Of a stretch of DNA of 64,000 bases, positions 34,519 to 44,321 are shown piece by piece. The notes under the pieces are model-generated. The model was not told the DNA's origin and searched no databases. It saw nothing but the letters and a program-made list of their open reading frames with translations. Source of the stretch: Actinomycetota bacterium (GTDB lineage: Bacteria; Actinomycetota; Acidimicrobiia; Acidimicrobiales; Ilumatobacteraceae). Made by a program: the position numbers and the translations under genes. Numbering within the stretch: the first letter of the stretch is position 1; each line of letters opens with the position of its first letter. The DNA lies in contig VGCD01000002.1 of assembly GCA_016870215.1 (NCBI GenBank), forward strand, positions 1 through 64,000, read 5' to 3'.

Positions 34519-35391
34519 TTAGGCGTTGGCGAGAGCTTGGATCTCATGCACGCGAAGGTCGATGGGCACACCAATCCGCTGTCGCGCAAATGGAATGAGT
34601 GGTCCGAAACCGAGGCCACCCTTGATTTTCCATTCGATACCGATTCGACCCTTGAAGACGCCGCCGGGTCGACCGTCAGAGGCATGCAAGAAAGTGTGCA
34701 TGCAGTCAGACTTCGCTTTGTCGCCGTGGAAGATGTTCCATTGCCGGCCGGGGCCATCGCATTCCACAGTGGGAGATCCGTCACCAGGGTTGAAGAAAAT
34801 CTTGTCGGGACTTGCAACTGTGCGGACGACAAGTGGACCCCACGGCGTCATCACGGTGGCGCGGACGACAACCTCTCGCCACAGTGACTTTGACACCCAG
34901 AACCACGTGCCGACATTGATGATGACACGAGAGCGCATCGGTGCGGTGCCATATACGAGGTCGGGAAGGCTCTTGCGAGCAGTGTCACTATAAGCACGTA
35001 CAACTTTGTGTCGCGCTTCATCAGACACCCAGTAACTCCGAGTGCTCGTTGCGCCACCAGTGCACACACGCTGGACCAGCCGATAGAACTTTCCGTTTCG
35101 TGTTGTGCTGACGGGCACGATATTGCCGTTGTTCAAGTCTGAGCCACCGACAGCACGCCATTGACATGTGGTTGGTTCATCGGTGAGTGGAACTTCGGCC
35201 ACAGACGTACTCGATGTGAAGAAGTCGTCAATGAATTCAGCACGTGCGACGATGTCACCGTTTTCCAGCGACGATGACCCTGATGAACCCGGTGGAGTTG
35301 CATCTTGAGGTCGCGCATTCACCGGTGAAACGCCAATGCACAGCAAACACAACGCAGTGACGAGGGCGATGCATGAGCGAAGACGTTGCAT
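34519..35391 (-). CDS. Secreted protein of unknown function
   Basis: A 290-residue protein with a clear Sec signal peptide: MQRLRS followed by a hydrophobic stretch to about residue 22 and a likely cleavage near VNA-RP. A Ser/Gly-rich stretch follows, then a beta-rich domain with four or more cysteines (TTCQW, QRVC, TVEC, SDCMH). The segment VIINVGTWFWVSKSLWREV resembles immunoglobulin-like secreted actinobacterial proteins, but no family is certain. GGAGGG upstream supports the ATG at 35391. It is divergent from the helicase gene. Confidence 0.75.
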   Translation of the reverse strand: MQRLRSCIALVTALCLLCIGVSPVNARPQDATPPGSSGSSSLENGDIVARAEFIDDFFTSSTSVAEVPLTDEPTTCQWRAVGGSDLNNGNIVPVSTTRNGKFYRLVQRVCTGGATSTRSYWVSDEARHKVVRAYSDTARKSLPDLVYGTAPMRSRVIINVGTWFWVSKSLWREVVVRATVMTPWGPLVVRTVASPDKIFFNPGDGSPTVECDGPGRQWNIFHGDKAKSDCMHTFLHASDGRPGGVFKGRIGIEWKIKGGLGFGPLIPFARQRIGVPIDLRVHEIQALANA

Positions 35392-35546
35392 GGGTGACCC
35401 TCCGTTCGTCTGGGCAGTTCTGGTCTGTTGGCGTCTCCCGCGCATGTCCGGCACTGCCGGAAAAACAGTGTGACGCGATATGCGACAGATGTGTCGTCGG
35501 GTGTTCCCAGTTGGCGAAGGAAAGCCCTCCGCTAGATTGGTCAGAC

Positions 35547-35558
35547 CCCGAATTCGGG
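35547..35558. promoter_or_regulatory. Inverted repeat upstream of HelR-like helicase
   Basis: CCCGAATTCGGG is a perfect 12-base palindrome, extendable to GACCC...GGGTC if one C is bulged. It lies 36 bases before the helicase ATG in a 203-base divergent region, followed 20 bases later by six T. It is a candidate operator; rifampicin-induced helR genes in other actinobacteria carry an inverted-repeat element upstream, but the sequence here is different from the one I know. Confidence 0.4.
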
Positions 35559-35594
35559 TCCCTCATTCTTGTTGTTCGTTTTTTAAGGCCACCC

Positions 35595-37712
35595 ATGACC
35601 CAGCAACACCCCGACCTTGCAGCCGAGCAGGCCCTGGTCGATCACGCGTACGACTGCCTCGAGCGCAGTCGGCAAGACGCGTGGAAGCTGCGCGACATGA
35701 ATGAGCCGGGGCTCGGTGGAACTTTTCAGGCTCGTTATGAACGGGATGTTTTTGACGAAGCATTGGTGAACCGCTTGACACAGCTCGACCTTGGCGATGC
35801 GGCTTTGGTGTTTGGCCGAATCGATCGATTGGCTGAGACTCCCGATTCGCTCGAAACATTCCACATTGGTCGACTCGCAGTGGCAGATGAGAACCGCGAA
35901 CCGGTAGTCGTCGATTGGCGCGCACCAGTTGCCGAACCGTTCTATCGCGCTACTGGTCGCGAGCCGATGGGTCTTGCACGTCGTCGTCACTTCGCCGTTG
36001 AAGGTCGAACACTGCTCGGCATCGAAGATGAATTGTTTGGTGAAGGACATCTTGGTGTGGGTCACGACGAGGGATTGGGTGGTGCACAAGCTCCATCGTC
36101 AGGACTGCGCGGCTACAGCACGTTGCTCTCAGTTCTCGAACGCGGACGTACCGGTCAATTGGGCGACATCGTTGCCACCATTCAGGCCGAACAAGATGAA
36201 ATCATTCGCTCTCCTCAAGCAGGCGTCCTTATTGTCCAGGGAGGGCCAGGTACGGGGAAAACAGTTGTCGCACTTCACCGTGCTGCATACCTTCTTTATA
36301 CGTATCGCTTCCCGCTCGAAGATCAGGGTGTCTTGGTCATTGGGCCAAACCGTGTGTTCCTGCGTTACATCGAGCGTGTGTTGCCGTCGCTCGGAGAAGC
36401 AGGCGTTGAGCAAGTCGTCTTGCAAGATCTCGTGCCTGGTGTTGGCTTTGGTGGTCGAGACACATCGAATGTCGCACGTGTGAAGGGCTCGACCGTGATG
36501 GAGAAAGTCATCACCAAGGCCATCGCCGACCGTGAACGCGCCATGAAAGATGACGTGACGTTTCCGTTTCGCTCCGGCTACGTTCGACTACGTTCACACG
36601 TTTCGGCAGACATCGTGCGTCAGGCTCGCCGTCGCTATCACCGACACAATGCCGGTCGTAAGTTCGTTGAGAATGAAATCTGGTCAGCACTTGCGGCCAC
36701 CTGGCATTCCGATGTGAACCCAGACGAAATTCGCGAGACACTCCGACCCACGCCGGAATTCAGGGCTGTCATCGAACGGATGTGGCCCGTGCTCACCCCG
36801 GCAGAGTTGTTGCACGACCTCTTCGGCAGCAAGGCACTTCTGAAGTTGGCGTGTGCGAAGTACATGTCTGAGAGCGATTATCTGTCGCTCTATCGCAGTC
36901 GTTCAGAAGACGTGAATGACGTGAAATGGTCGGCATCGGATGCTGCGTTGCTTGATGACGCGCGAGAGCAGCTCGGTCCTGTTCCGGGTCGCGGAGGAAA
37001 AGTCGATGATGCCGATGAAATTCGCACATATGGCCACATTGTCGTTGACGAAGTGCAAGACCTCACGCCGATGCAACTGCGCATGGTTGCGCGCCGCTCG
37101 CTCAACGGCTCGATGACGCTGGTGGGTGATATCGCTCAAGCCACAGGTCCGCTTGCGGCGGACGAATGGGACGACGTACTTGCGCATCTTCCGCAAAAGA
37201 AAGAGCCACGAGTCATCGGTCTGTCGGTCGGCTATCGCATCCCAGCACAAATCATGGAACTTGCCGACAAGGTCATGCACGTGGCTACGCCGGGGTTGCG
37301 TGCGCCACGAAGCGTGCGTCAAGGGGACGAATCACCACGCATCGTCGCTGCATCGAACAGCAATCTTGTCTCGGTCGTCGTTGGCGAAATCACTTCGATG
37401 CGCGAGCGCCTTGTGGCCGGCAACGTTGCGGTGGTGTGCCCAGACCACATGGTGAGTGACGTGTCTGATGCACTCGATGCTGTTGGCGTGCACCATGGTC
37501 GTGCGCAGGCAACCGCGCTGGAAGCCGATGTCACTGTTGTGCCGGTGAGTTTGGTGAAAGGTCTCGAACTTGATGGGGTTGTGGTGGTCGAGCCTGCGGC
37601 GATTGTGGCCGACGAGATTCATGGTTTGCGAGCTCTGTATGTAGCACTTACGCGATCAACGCGCAGTTTGACAGTTGTGCACGCACAGCCACTGCCCGAG
37701 GCGATGCGTTAG
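35595..37712 (+). CDS. HelD/HelR-like RNA-polymerase-associated helicase
   Basis: A 705-residue superfamily 1 protein. An N-terminal helical arm (about 8-80) precedes the Walker A motif QGGPGTGKT (215-223). Walker B/motif II is VVDEVQDL, and C-terminal motifs VSLVKGLELDGV and YVALTRSTRSL follow. The arm plus UvrD-like core is the architecture of HelD, which pries RNA polymerase off DNA; its actinobacterial relative HelR also displaces rifampicin. The ATG at 35595 with AAGG upstream is used; a longer open frame upstream is noncoding. PcrA/UvrD is less likely because of the N-terminal arm. Confidence 0.82.
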   Translation: MTQQHPDLAAEQALVDHAYDCLERSRQDAWKLRDMNEPGLGGTFQARYERDVFDEALVNRLTQLDLGDAALVFGRIDRLAETPDSLETFHIGRLAVADENREPVVVDWRAPVAEPFYRATGREPMGLARRRHFAVEGRTLLGIEDELFGEGHLGVGHDEGLGGAQAPSSGLRGYSTLLSVLERGRTGQLGDIVATIQAEQDEIIRSPQAGVLIVQGGPGTGKTVVALHRAAYLLYTYRFPLEDQGVLVIGPNRVFLRYIERVLPSLGEAGVEQVVLQDLVPGVGFGGRDTSNVARVKGSTVMEKVITKAIADRERAMKDDVTFPFRSGYVRLRSHVSADIVRQARRRYHRHNAGRKFVENEIWSALAATWHSDVNPDEIRETLRPTPEFRAVIERMWPVLTPAELLHDLFGSKALLKLACAKYMSESDYLSLYRSRSEDVNDVKWSASDAALLDDAREQLGPVPGRGGKVDDADEIRTYGHIVVDEVQDLTPMQLRMVARRSLNGSMTLVGDIAQATGPLAADEWDDVLAHLPQKKEPRVIGLSVGYRIPAQIMELADKVMHVATPGLRAPRSVRQGDESPRIVAASNSNLVSVVVGEITSMRERLVAGNVAVVCPDHMVSDVSDALDAVGVHHGRAQATALEADVTVVPVSLVKGLELDGVVVVEPAAIVADEIHGLRALYVALTRSTRSLTVVHAQPLPEAMR

Positions 37713-37718
37713 AGCGTG

Positions 37719-37735
37719 AGCTCGACGTCAGAGCT
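37719..37735. terminator. Short dyad between helicase and lipoprotein genes
   Basis: AGCTC-N7-GAGCT, 5-base perfect arms, sits 7 bases after the helicase stop and overlaps the end of the convergent gene. Weak terminator candidate. Confidence 0.25.
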
Positions 37736-38141
37736 GTGAAAACGCATCGATAACCAAACCGAGAAATCTGTTTGCCTTGTCGGCGTCGGCTGGTCTCTTG
37801 CGTTCAACCGCGGTCGTCATCATGTCGACGATGCGTCGCATGTCCTCGGCAATGTCAAGCTTCAGTTTCTGAAGTTGCGGTTCGAGCACTTGCCAGTTGG
37901 CTTTTGCAACAGCAAGGGCGTCGCGGGCTTCTTCACTGCGGCCATTGGCAATGGCGTCGCCGAGGTCTGCACCGGCTGCCGCGATGTTCTTCATGAGATC
38001 AAGTGATTCGCCGCTTGGCAACGTGGTGGAAGAGGCAACTGTGACGACGGGAGCTGTGGTGTCAGTGGAGATGATGGTGGTGGCACACCCTGTCAGCGAC
38101 AGCACAGACACAACGACAAGGGCAGGGAAATTGCGTCTCAT
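37728..38141 (-). CDS. Predicted small lipoprotein
   Basis: A 137-residue protein with a type II signal peptide: MRRN, a hydrophobic stretch, and the lipobox LTGC with C19 as the lipid-bearing cysteine. A Thr/Ser-rich tether follows, then a helical domain of about 90 residues. No family recognised. The ATG at 38141 is used, with a GTG one codon upstream as alternative. It lies 9 bases downstream of the DtxR gene and may be cotranscribed, which would hint at metal-responsive expression. Confidence 0.75.
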   Translation of the reverse strand: MRRNFPALVVVSVLSLTGCATTIISTDTTAPVVTVASSTTLPSGESLDLMKNIAAAGADLGDAIANGRSEEARDALAVAKANWQVLEPQLQKLKLDIAEDMRRIVDMMTTAVERKRPADADKANRFLGLVIDAFSQL

Positions 38142-38150
38142 CACGGCTGA

Positions 38151-38816
38151 TTATGTGGTGACGAGAATTCGTGCACTTGCAAAAGGAGTAACGCTCACAT
38201 CGCGACCCTTCACAGACACGACAATGTCGCCGTTTTCAGCGACGGCGGCAACCTTGGCGCGAGTTCCGGGTACGAGACTTGTCTTTTCAAGAAAGTCGAG
38301 CATGCCTGCGGCAAACTCGAGCTCTTCTGGAATGCGCGCGATGGTGAACTCGGTGCCCATGTCGAGCTGTGCAAGTCGCAGAGCATCGTCCGGGGGAGAG
38401 TACTGGCTGCCAGGAATCGGATTGCCATGCGGACATGTCGTGGGGCTACCAAGTACGCGGTCGAGCGCAGCCTCGACGTTGGTGCTCATGACGTGCTCCC
38501 ACTTGCCGGCTTCGTTGTGCGCCTCGGCCCACGACAGACCCAAGATGTCGGTGAGAAAACGCTCGGCCAGGCGGTGACGACGCACAACTCGAGTGGCGAG
38601 TTCTTCTCCGGTGGGGGTGAGCCGGATGCGTGTGTCGTCGATAGCGATGAGCCCCTCGGACTCCATGCGCTTGATCATTTCGGACACTGACGGACGAGAT
38701 ACCTTCAGTCGTTCGGCAATGCGCGCTTGAATGACCTCGACGTCGTCTTCGCGCAACTCAAAGATGCACTCGCAATATTCCTCGAAGGCGGGGTGGTGCT
38801 CTCCGGGGTTGGGCAT
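38151..38816 (-). CDS. DtxR-family metal-dependent regulator
   Basis: A 221-residue three-domain DtxR/IdeR/MntR-type repressor. The winged helix is at 5-65 (RLKVSRPSVSEMIKRM recognition region). The dimerisation and metal domain follows, with candidate ligands in RRHRLAERFL and KWEHVMS (His, Glu, His) and a CPHGNPIPG segment with the DtxR-type Cys. Residues 145-221 form a FeoA/SH3-like domain. It senses Fe(II) or Mn(II) and represses uptake genes. Which metal cannot be decided by eye. It is divergent from lhr with an 81-base gap. Confidence 0.9.
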   Translation of the reverse strand: MPNPGEHHPAFEEYCECIFELREDDVEVIQARIAERLKVSRPSVSEMIKRMESEGLIAIDDTRIRLTPTGEELATRVVRRHRLAERFLTDILGLSWAEAHNEAGKWEHVMSTNVEAALDRVLGSPTTCPHGNPIPGSQYSPPDDALRLAQLDMGTEFTIARIPEELEFAAGMLDFLEKTSLVPGTRAKVAAVAENGDIVVSVKGRDVSVTPFASARILVTT

Positions 38817-38897
38817 GGACTCATCCTACAGAGGGGCTTTCACGCGTGTCTTGGCGCACAGGGTGAAGTTGCCACAGGGTCTCACTACTCTTCGTCC

Positions 38898-41800
38898 GTG
38901 GCACATCACCGCGTTCTTGAAGCGTTCTCGCCCGCAGTTCGAGAGTGGTTTGCCACGTCCTTCCCTGAACCGACGCCTCCACAAATTCAAGGGTGGCCCG
39001 CAATTGTCGGAGGTTCACACACACTCATCTGCGCGCCCACGGGAAATGGCAAGACACTGGCCGCGTTTATGGCGTCAATTGACAAATTGGTCACATCACC
39101 GGTGCCTGAGAAGACAAAGCGAACACGAGTGCTGTACGTGTCGCCACTTCGTGCGCTTGCTTTCGATGTCGAGAAGAACTTGCGTGCACCACTAGTTGGT
39201 ATCGGTCATGCAGCAGAACGACTTGGCGTGGACCATGTTGCCCCCACTGTCGCCATGCGTACCGGAGACACGTCGGCCCGTGAGCGGCAGGCGCTCGGGC
39301 GCCAACCCCCTGACTTGCTCATCACAACTCCAGAGAGTTTGTATCTCATGCTCACGTCGGCTGTGCGTGAGACGCTCACCAACGTCGACACGGTCATCAT
39401 CGATGAAATACATGCACTTGCGCCCACCAAACGTGGCGCGCATCTCATGCTTAGTCTCGAACGTCTCGAAGAGCTGACTGCATCTCCACCGCAACGCATT
39501 GGTTTGTCTGCGACACAGCGACCTCTCGAAGAAGTCGCACGTTTTTTGGGTGGTCAGCGTGACGGAGCACCACGACCTGTGACAATCGTTGACACTGGTA
39601 TTCGCAAGCCACTTGATGTGTCAGTTGTTGTGCCAATCGACGACATGGGGCAAATCGGTTCTGAGAGCACCGAGCTACGAAGTGGCCCGGCCACAGCTTC
39701 GCTCACACCTCGACGCACAAGCATTTGGCCGAGTATCTACCCCGAGATTCTCAAGCAGATCGAAGAGCATCGAAGCACAATCATCTTTTGCAACGCGCGA
39801 CGTCAAGCCGAACGTCTGGCTGCACAATTGAATGAGCTGCATCGTGACCAGTTGGCCATGACGTCGAGTGGCGATGCGGCATCGAGTGGAGACATTGTTT
39901 CTGGCGGAGTCGGTGACCAGTTGCAGGTGCTAGGTACAGAAGAATTAGTGAAAGCACACCACGGTTCGTTGGCGCGTGAACAGCGCGTGGTCATCGAAGA
40001 TCAATTGAAGCGCGGTGAGCTGAAGGCCATCGTTGCAACGAGCAGCCTCGAGCTGGGCATCGACATGGGTGCAGTCGACTTGGTGATACAAGTTGAATCA
40101 CCTGGCGCGGTCAGTCGCGGACTGCAACGCATTGGTCGTGCTGGTCACCAAGTGGGCGAGCCAAGTGCTGGCACCATCTATCCGAAGCATCGACATGATC
40201 TTCTTGAGTCAGCAGTTGTGGTGCGACGCATGCTTGATGGAGCTGTTGAATCAACGGCGTACTTGCGCAATCCGCTTGATGTGCTCGCTCAACAGGTCAT
40301 CGCTCACTTGGCGATTGCTGGTGATGTGAAAGTGGCAGACCTCGCGGCGATGGTGCGGCGCTGTGCGAACTACACCGACCTCACGGACGATGTGTTCAAT
40401 GGCGTGCTCGACCTGCTCAGCGGTCGCTATCCGAGCGAGGCATTCAGCGAACTGAAGCCACGCATTGTGTGGGATCGCATCGCAGGCACAGTGAGGGCTC
40501 GCGACGGAGCGCAGCGACTTGCAGTCATCAACGGCGGAACCATTCCCGACCGAGGGTTGTTCGGTGTCTTCTTGCCCGACGGAACGAGGGTCGGTGAGCT
40601 CGACGAAGAGATGGTGTACGAGTCACGTCCCGGTGAGACGTTCCTTCTGGGTGCAAGTACCTGGCGCATCGAGGACATCACGTTTGAGCGCGTCATTGTC
40701 ACCCCAGCGCCTGGCGAACACGGAAAGATGCCGTTTTGGCACGGAGACCGCATCGGTCGACCGGTCGAATTGGGTCGGGCGTTCGGCGAATTTCTTCGCA
40801 CCATTCGCGAGCTCGAGCCGAATGTTGCACAAGGCGTGCTTGCTGAACGTCATTGCCTTGATGCACGGGCTGCATCAAATGTGTTGCAGTACCTCGGTGA
40901 GCAAGCAGAAGCCACTGGTGTAGTGCCCGACGATCGCACGATTGTCGTCGAGCGGTTCCGCGATGAAATTGGTGATTGGCGGGTGTGCATTCACAGTCCG
41001 TTCGGAACGCCCGTACATGCGCCATGGGCAATGGCCATTGAGAAACACTTCCTCGAGAAATTCGACATGCACATTGAAACAATGTGGGGTGATGACGGCA
41101 TCGTGTTGCGTCTTCCAGAAGCAGTCGATGATCTGAGTGTCGAAGAGTTTCTCTTTGATCCCGAGCAAGTGCGAGACATTGTGGTTGAAGCAGTTCCACA
41201 GACGTCGCTGTTCGCCGCACGTTTCCGTGAGTGTGCTGCGCGGGCCCTGTTGCTTCCTCGTCGACGGCCAGATCAGCGAACTCCGTTGTGGCAGCAGCGT
41301 CAGCGTGCTGCAGATCTGTTGGCAGTGGCGGCGAAGCATCCAACCTTTCCCATGCTCCTCGAGACAAGCCGGGAATGTCTGCAAGACGTGTTTGACCTGC
41401 CTGCCCTGCAAGGCATCCTCGGCGCGCTTCGCTCTCGCACAATTCGCATCGTCAGTGTCGACACACCGAAAGCATCACCATTTGCACAGAGCTTGTTGTT
41501 CAACTGGATTGCGTCGTACATGTACGAGGGTGATGCACCGCTGGCTGAGCGTCGAGCAGCGGCTCTCGCGCTTGATCGTGACTTACTGAACAGCCTTCTC
41601 GGAGCTGAAGAGCTACGTGAGTTGCTCGACCGTGAAGCAATCGCTGATGTTGAGCTTGATGTGCAGTGTCTCTCCGAGCATCGACGGGCTCGTACAGCAG
41701 ATGAGTTGCACGATGTTCTTCGCAAGGTGGGTGATCTCACCATTGCTGAAATTCGCGCACGATGTAATGGACCCGCTGATGCATGGCTTGCCGACTTGTT

Positions 41801-43454
41801 GTCTGTTCGTCGTGCGATAACGGTGCAGCTGGCCGGTGAGGAACGGTTCATCGCTGCCGAAGACGCTGCTCGCTATCGCGATGCATTCGGTTGTGCTCTG
41901 CCACTTGGCTTGCCGATGGCTTTCACCGAGCCCATCGCTCATCCACTTGATGAAGTCATCGCACGTTTTGCGCGAACTCACACACCTTTTGTCACGAAGG
42001 CTGTGGCACTGCGATTCGGTATCACCGTTGAGCGCGCAGTGGGTCCTTTGATGGCTCTGGAGGCGGCCGGTCGTTTGGTGCGAGGCGAGTTCCAGCCCGA
42101 CGGCACCGAACGTGAATGGTGCGAAGCCGATGTCCTTCGCACGCTTCGTCGTCGGTCACTTGCACGACTGCGCAAGGAAGTAGAGCCGGTCGAGCAGGCT
42201 GCACTCGGCAGATTCCTGCCGCAGTGGCAAGCAGTTGGCTCTGCGCAACGCGGTGCTGACGGACTCGTCAACGCGGTGTCTCTGTTGCAAGGCACCGCAA
42301 TTGTGTCAAGCACGTTGGAGTCAGACGTGTTGCCATTGCGAGTTCGCGGATATCGCGCCGCTGATCTTGATGCACTATGTACTGCTGGGGAAGTGGTGTG
42401 GGTTGGTGCTGGTGCGCTCGGTGCGAATGACGGGCGTGTCCGATTGTTTTTTGCTGACCAAATGGACCTTCTTGTGTCGTCTCTCGAGTCTCAGCCAGCA
42501 CCCGATGGCGAACTTCATCAAGCTCTTCGTGAGCATCTCCGACAACGTGGCGCAGTGTTCTATTCGCAGCTTCGCGCTGCCGCGCCACATGCGAATGACG
42601 CGGAAGTGCTCGCAGCTCTCTGGGATCTCGTCTGGGCTGGGGAAGTCACCAATGACTCACTCGCGCCCCTTCGTGCGTATCTGTCTGGTGGTCGTGGAGT
42701 TGCTGCTCAAACTCGCGCGCGTCACACCGGCCGAACACAGCGTCCACGACCTGGTCGTTTGAGCCGTATCGGCCCGCCGACGGGCGCAGGTCGGTGGAGT
42801 TTGGTGCCCACGAACGCATCTCATCACTCTCACTCCGCAGAAGGTGCCATGGCGTATGCGCAGCAGTTGTTAGAGCGACACGGAGTCGTGACACGCGAAG
42901 CCGTGCTTGCTGAAGGTGGTGTAGGTGGTTTTGCCGCCGTGTATGCGGTGTTCAAGGTGATGGAAGAGCGGGGCCACGTGCGTCGTGGTTACTTCGTGAA
43001 CGGTCTTGGAGCAGCACAGTTTGCCTTGCCTGGTGCTGTTGATCGGCTTCGTGATGTGCGTGACCGTAATGACGCTGATCTTCATCCAGAATCAGAACCA
43101 GAGCCGATCGTTCTCGCCGCGACCGACCCAGCGCAACCCTACGGATCCACGTTGCCATGGCCGATGTCTGAGGGTCGACCATCGCGAAGCGCCGGCGCAC
43201 TTGTGGTTCTGCATGAAGGTGAGCCCCTCGTTTGGTTTGATGCCCGCGGACACTCATTGGTGATGTTCCCAGCAGCGGAACATGATGGTTCATGGGCGGA
43301 ATCATTCGCGAAGTTAGTCAAAGACGGTCGTCGTCGATCGATTGAAATTCGCAAAGTCGACGGCACCGCGATAGACGCTCGACACGAATGCGTGCCAGTT
43401 CTCGAGCGCGCCGGATTTGTGGGTGGTTATCGCGGTTGGGTGTTGCGCGACTGA
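38898..43454 (+). CDS. lhr: Large helicase-related protein Lhr
   Basis: A 1518-residue protein, the full length of actinobacterial Lhr. The superfamily 2 core contains Walker A APTGNGKT (about 47-54), motif II DEIHA, motif III LSATQRP and motif VI QRIGRAGHQVG. The winged-helix domain and the roughly 600-residue Lhr C-terminal domain follow. Lhr is a 3'-to-5' ssDNA-dependent ATPase that unwinds RNA:DNA hybrids and is linked to DNA-damage responses. The GTG at 38898 is chosen because it starts at the family N-terminus; upstream codons lie in the divergent dtxR promoter and gene. The 3' end overlaps the convergent tetR gene by 28 bases. Confidence 0.93.
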   Translation: MAHHRVLEAFSPAVREWFATSFPEPTPPQIQGWPAIVGGSHTLICAPTGNGKTLAAFMASIDKLVTSPVPEKTKRTRVLYVSPLRALAFDVEKNLRAPLVGIGHAAERLGVDHVAPTVAMRTGDTSARERQALGRQPPDLLITTPESLYLMLTSAVRETLTNVDTVIIDEIHALAPTKRGAHLMLSLERLEELTASPPQRIGLSATQRPLEEVARFLGGQRDGAPRPVTIVDTGIRKPLDVSVVVPIDDMGQIGSESTELRSGPATASLTPRRTSIWPSIYPEILKQIEEHRSTIIFCNARRQAERLAAQLNELHRDQLAMTSSGDAASSGDIVSGGVGDQLQVLGTEELVKAHHGSLAREQRVVIEDQLKRGELKAIVATSSLELGIDMGAVDLVIQVESPGAVSRGLQRIGRAGHQVGEPSAGTIYPKHRHDLLESAVVVRRMLDGAVESTAYLRNPLDVLAQQVIAHLAIAGDVKVADLAAMVRRCANYTDLTDDVFNGVLDLLSGRYPSEAFSELKPRIVWDRIAGTVRARDGAQRLAVINGGTIPDRGLFGVFLPDGTRVGELDEEMVYESRPGETFLLGASTWRIEDITFERVIVTPAPGEHGKMPFWHGDRIGRPVELGRAFGEFLRTIRELEPNVAQGVLAERHCLDARAASNVLQYLGEQAEATGVVPDDRTIVVERFRDEIGDWRVCIHSPFGTPVHAPWAMAIEKHFLEKFDMHIETMWGDDGIVLRLPEAVDDLSVEEFLFDPEQVRDIVVEAVPQTSLFAARFRECAARALLLPRRRPDQRTPLWQQRQRAADLLAVAAKHPTFPMLLETSRECLQDVFDLPALQGILGALRSRTIRIVSVDTPKASPFAQSLLFNWIASYMYEGDAPLAERRAAALALDRDLLNSLLGAEELRELLDREAIADVELDVQCLSEHRRARTADELHDVLRKVGDLTIAEIRARCNGPADAWLADLLSVRRAITVQLAGEERFIAAEDAARYRDAFGCALPLGLPMAFTEPIAHPLDEVIARFARTHTPFVTKAVALRFGITVERAVGPLMALEAAGRLVRGEFQPDGTEREWCEADVLRTLRRRSLARLRKEVEPVEQAALGRFLPQWQAVGSAQRGADGLVNAVSLLQGTAIVSSTLESDVLPLRVRGYRAADLDALCTAGEVVWVGAGALGANDGRVRLFFADQMDLLVSSLESQPAPDGELHQALREHLRQRGAVFYSQLRAAAPHANDAEVLAALWDLVWAGEVTNDSLAPLRAYLSGGRGVAAQTRARHTGRTQRPRPGRLSRIGPPTGAGRWSLVPTNASHHSHSAEGAMAYAQQLLERHGVVTREAVLAEGGVGGFAAVYAVFKVMEERGHVRRGYFVNGLGAAQFALPGAVDRLRDVRDRNDADLHPESEPEPIVLAATDPAQPYGSTLPWPMSEGRPSRSAGALVVLHEGEPLVWFDARGHSLVMFPAAEHDGSWAESFAKLVKDGRRRSIEIRKVDGTAIDARHECVPVLERAGFVGGYRGWVLRD

Positions 43455-44029
43455 CCAAGTGATCGCAGGCCTGCCCAGGCCAAGCCACCGATCTGTCGGC
43501 CGATGTCGACTGGGTCGAAAGTGTCACCGCTTGCAACGAGGTGCCTACTGACGGACTCTGACATACCGACAAGCCCATACGCCATTGTGCGTCGTACAGA
43601 CTCGCTGATGTCAGCAGCAATAAGCGGAGCAATTGCATCGGCGATGGCACGTTCCACCCGCCGAATGGCTCCCGCAAACTCTTCGTCAAGGCGAGCTCCA
43701 CCGCCGAACAGCAGATTGAACGCGTCCTGATTGGCAAGCACCCAGCTGAAGTACGCAATCATTCCTCGTTCGGTTTGTTCACGTCCGTCATCAGAGTCAA
43801 TTGCTGCTTTGGTGATTGCTGCGATGAGATCATTTCCAACGACGTCAAGAAGTTCGAGATACAACTCACGTTTGCTATCAAAGTGTTGATAGAGCACCGG
43901 TTTGGTCACACCAATCGCATCGGCAATGTCCACCATTGATGTTTCGTGATAGCCACGGTGAGAGAAAGCAACAAGAGCTGCATTCAATATCTGTTCCCGA
44001 CGGTCACCAGAGCTCTGTCGCGTGGTCAT
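43427..44029 (-). CDS. TetR family regulator
   Basis: A 200-residue TetR protein. The helix-turn-helix spans about 12-58 (REQILNAALVAFSHRGY, SMVDIADAIGVTKPVLYQHF) and is followed by a helical ligand domain with LLFGGG. The ATG at 44029 is used since the in-frame upstream start overlaps the DUF3099 gene. Its ligand and targets are unknown. It resembles mycobacterial TetR proteins controlling lipid or envelope genes only in general terms. Its end overlaps lhr. Confidence 0.87.
   Translation of the reverse strand: MTTRQSSGDRREQILNAALVAFSHRGYHETSMVDIADAIGVTKPVLYQHFDSKRELYLELLDVVGNDLIAAITKAAIDSDDGREQTERGMIAYFSWVLANQDAFNLLFGGGARLDEEFAGAIRRVERAIADAIAPLIAADISESVRRTMAYGLVGMSESVSRHLVASGDTFDPVDIGRQIGGLAWAGLRSLGQSRNTQPR
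43468..43481. terminator. Palindrome downstream of lhr
   Basis: GGCCTG-CC-CAGGCC lies 14 bases after the lhr stop, inside the convergent tetR coding end. Candidate terminator for lhr. Confidence 0.3.
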
Positions 44030-44030
44030 G

Positions 44031-44300
44031 TCATAGGCCTCGTTCCCGGTCGTCACGTTCGGCGGCCTTCACCGCATAACCGAGCACGATTGATGGTGCA
44101 AGTAATACTGAACCAACGATCAGGCTCACGATGACAACGGTGACAAGTGGCCCAGAGAATCCGATCGCGAATGCGATGACGAAACAGCTGATGCACAGCG
44201 CGTACAACAAGTAACCGATGCGATTGGCGAGCAATGTGTAGTGAGCAATGCGGGCTCGCTTTGCACGAACTGGGTCGATGTTGTTGGAGGATGTGCTCAT
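44031..44300 (-). CDS. DUF3099 small membrane protein
   Basis: An 89-residue protein with two hydrophobic segments (about 29-48 and 51-73) between charged ends, the arrangement of actinobacterial DUF3099 proteins. Function unknown. It sits one base upstream of the TetR gene and 21 bases downstream of the sortase gene, all on minus, so a three-gene transcript is likely. Confidence 0.75.
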   Translation of the reverse strand: MSTSSNNIDPVRAKRARIAHYTLLANRIGYLLYALCISCFVIAFAIGFSGPLVTVVIVSLIVGSVLLAPSIVLGYAVKAAERDDRERGL

Positions 44301-44321
44301 GTCTCTCGTAAGCGTAAGCGA

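Noticed and set aside
35373-35594. In-frame extension of the helicase N-terminus.
   Set aside because: It crosses the divergent promoter region and the signal-peptide gene start; the ATG at 35595 begins the HelD arm and has a ribosome site.
41000-43454. Possible frameshift in the long lhr gene.
   Set aside because: One uninterrupted frame covers the whole expected Lhr length.
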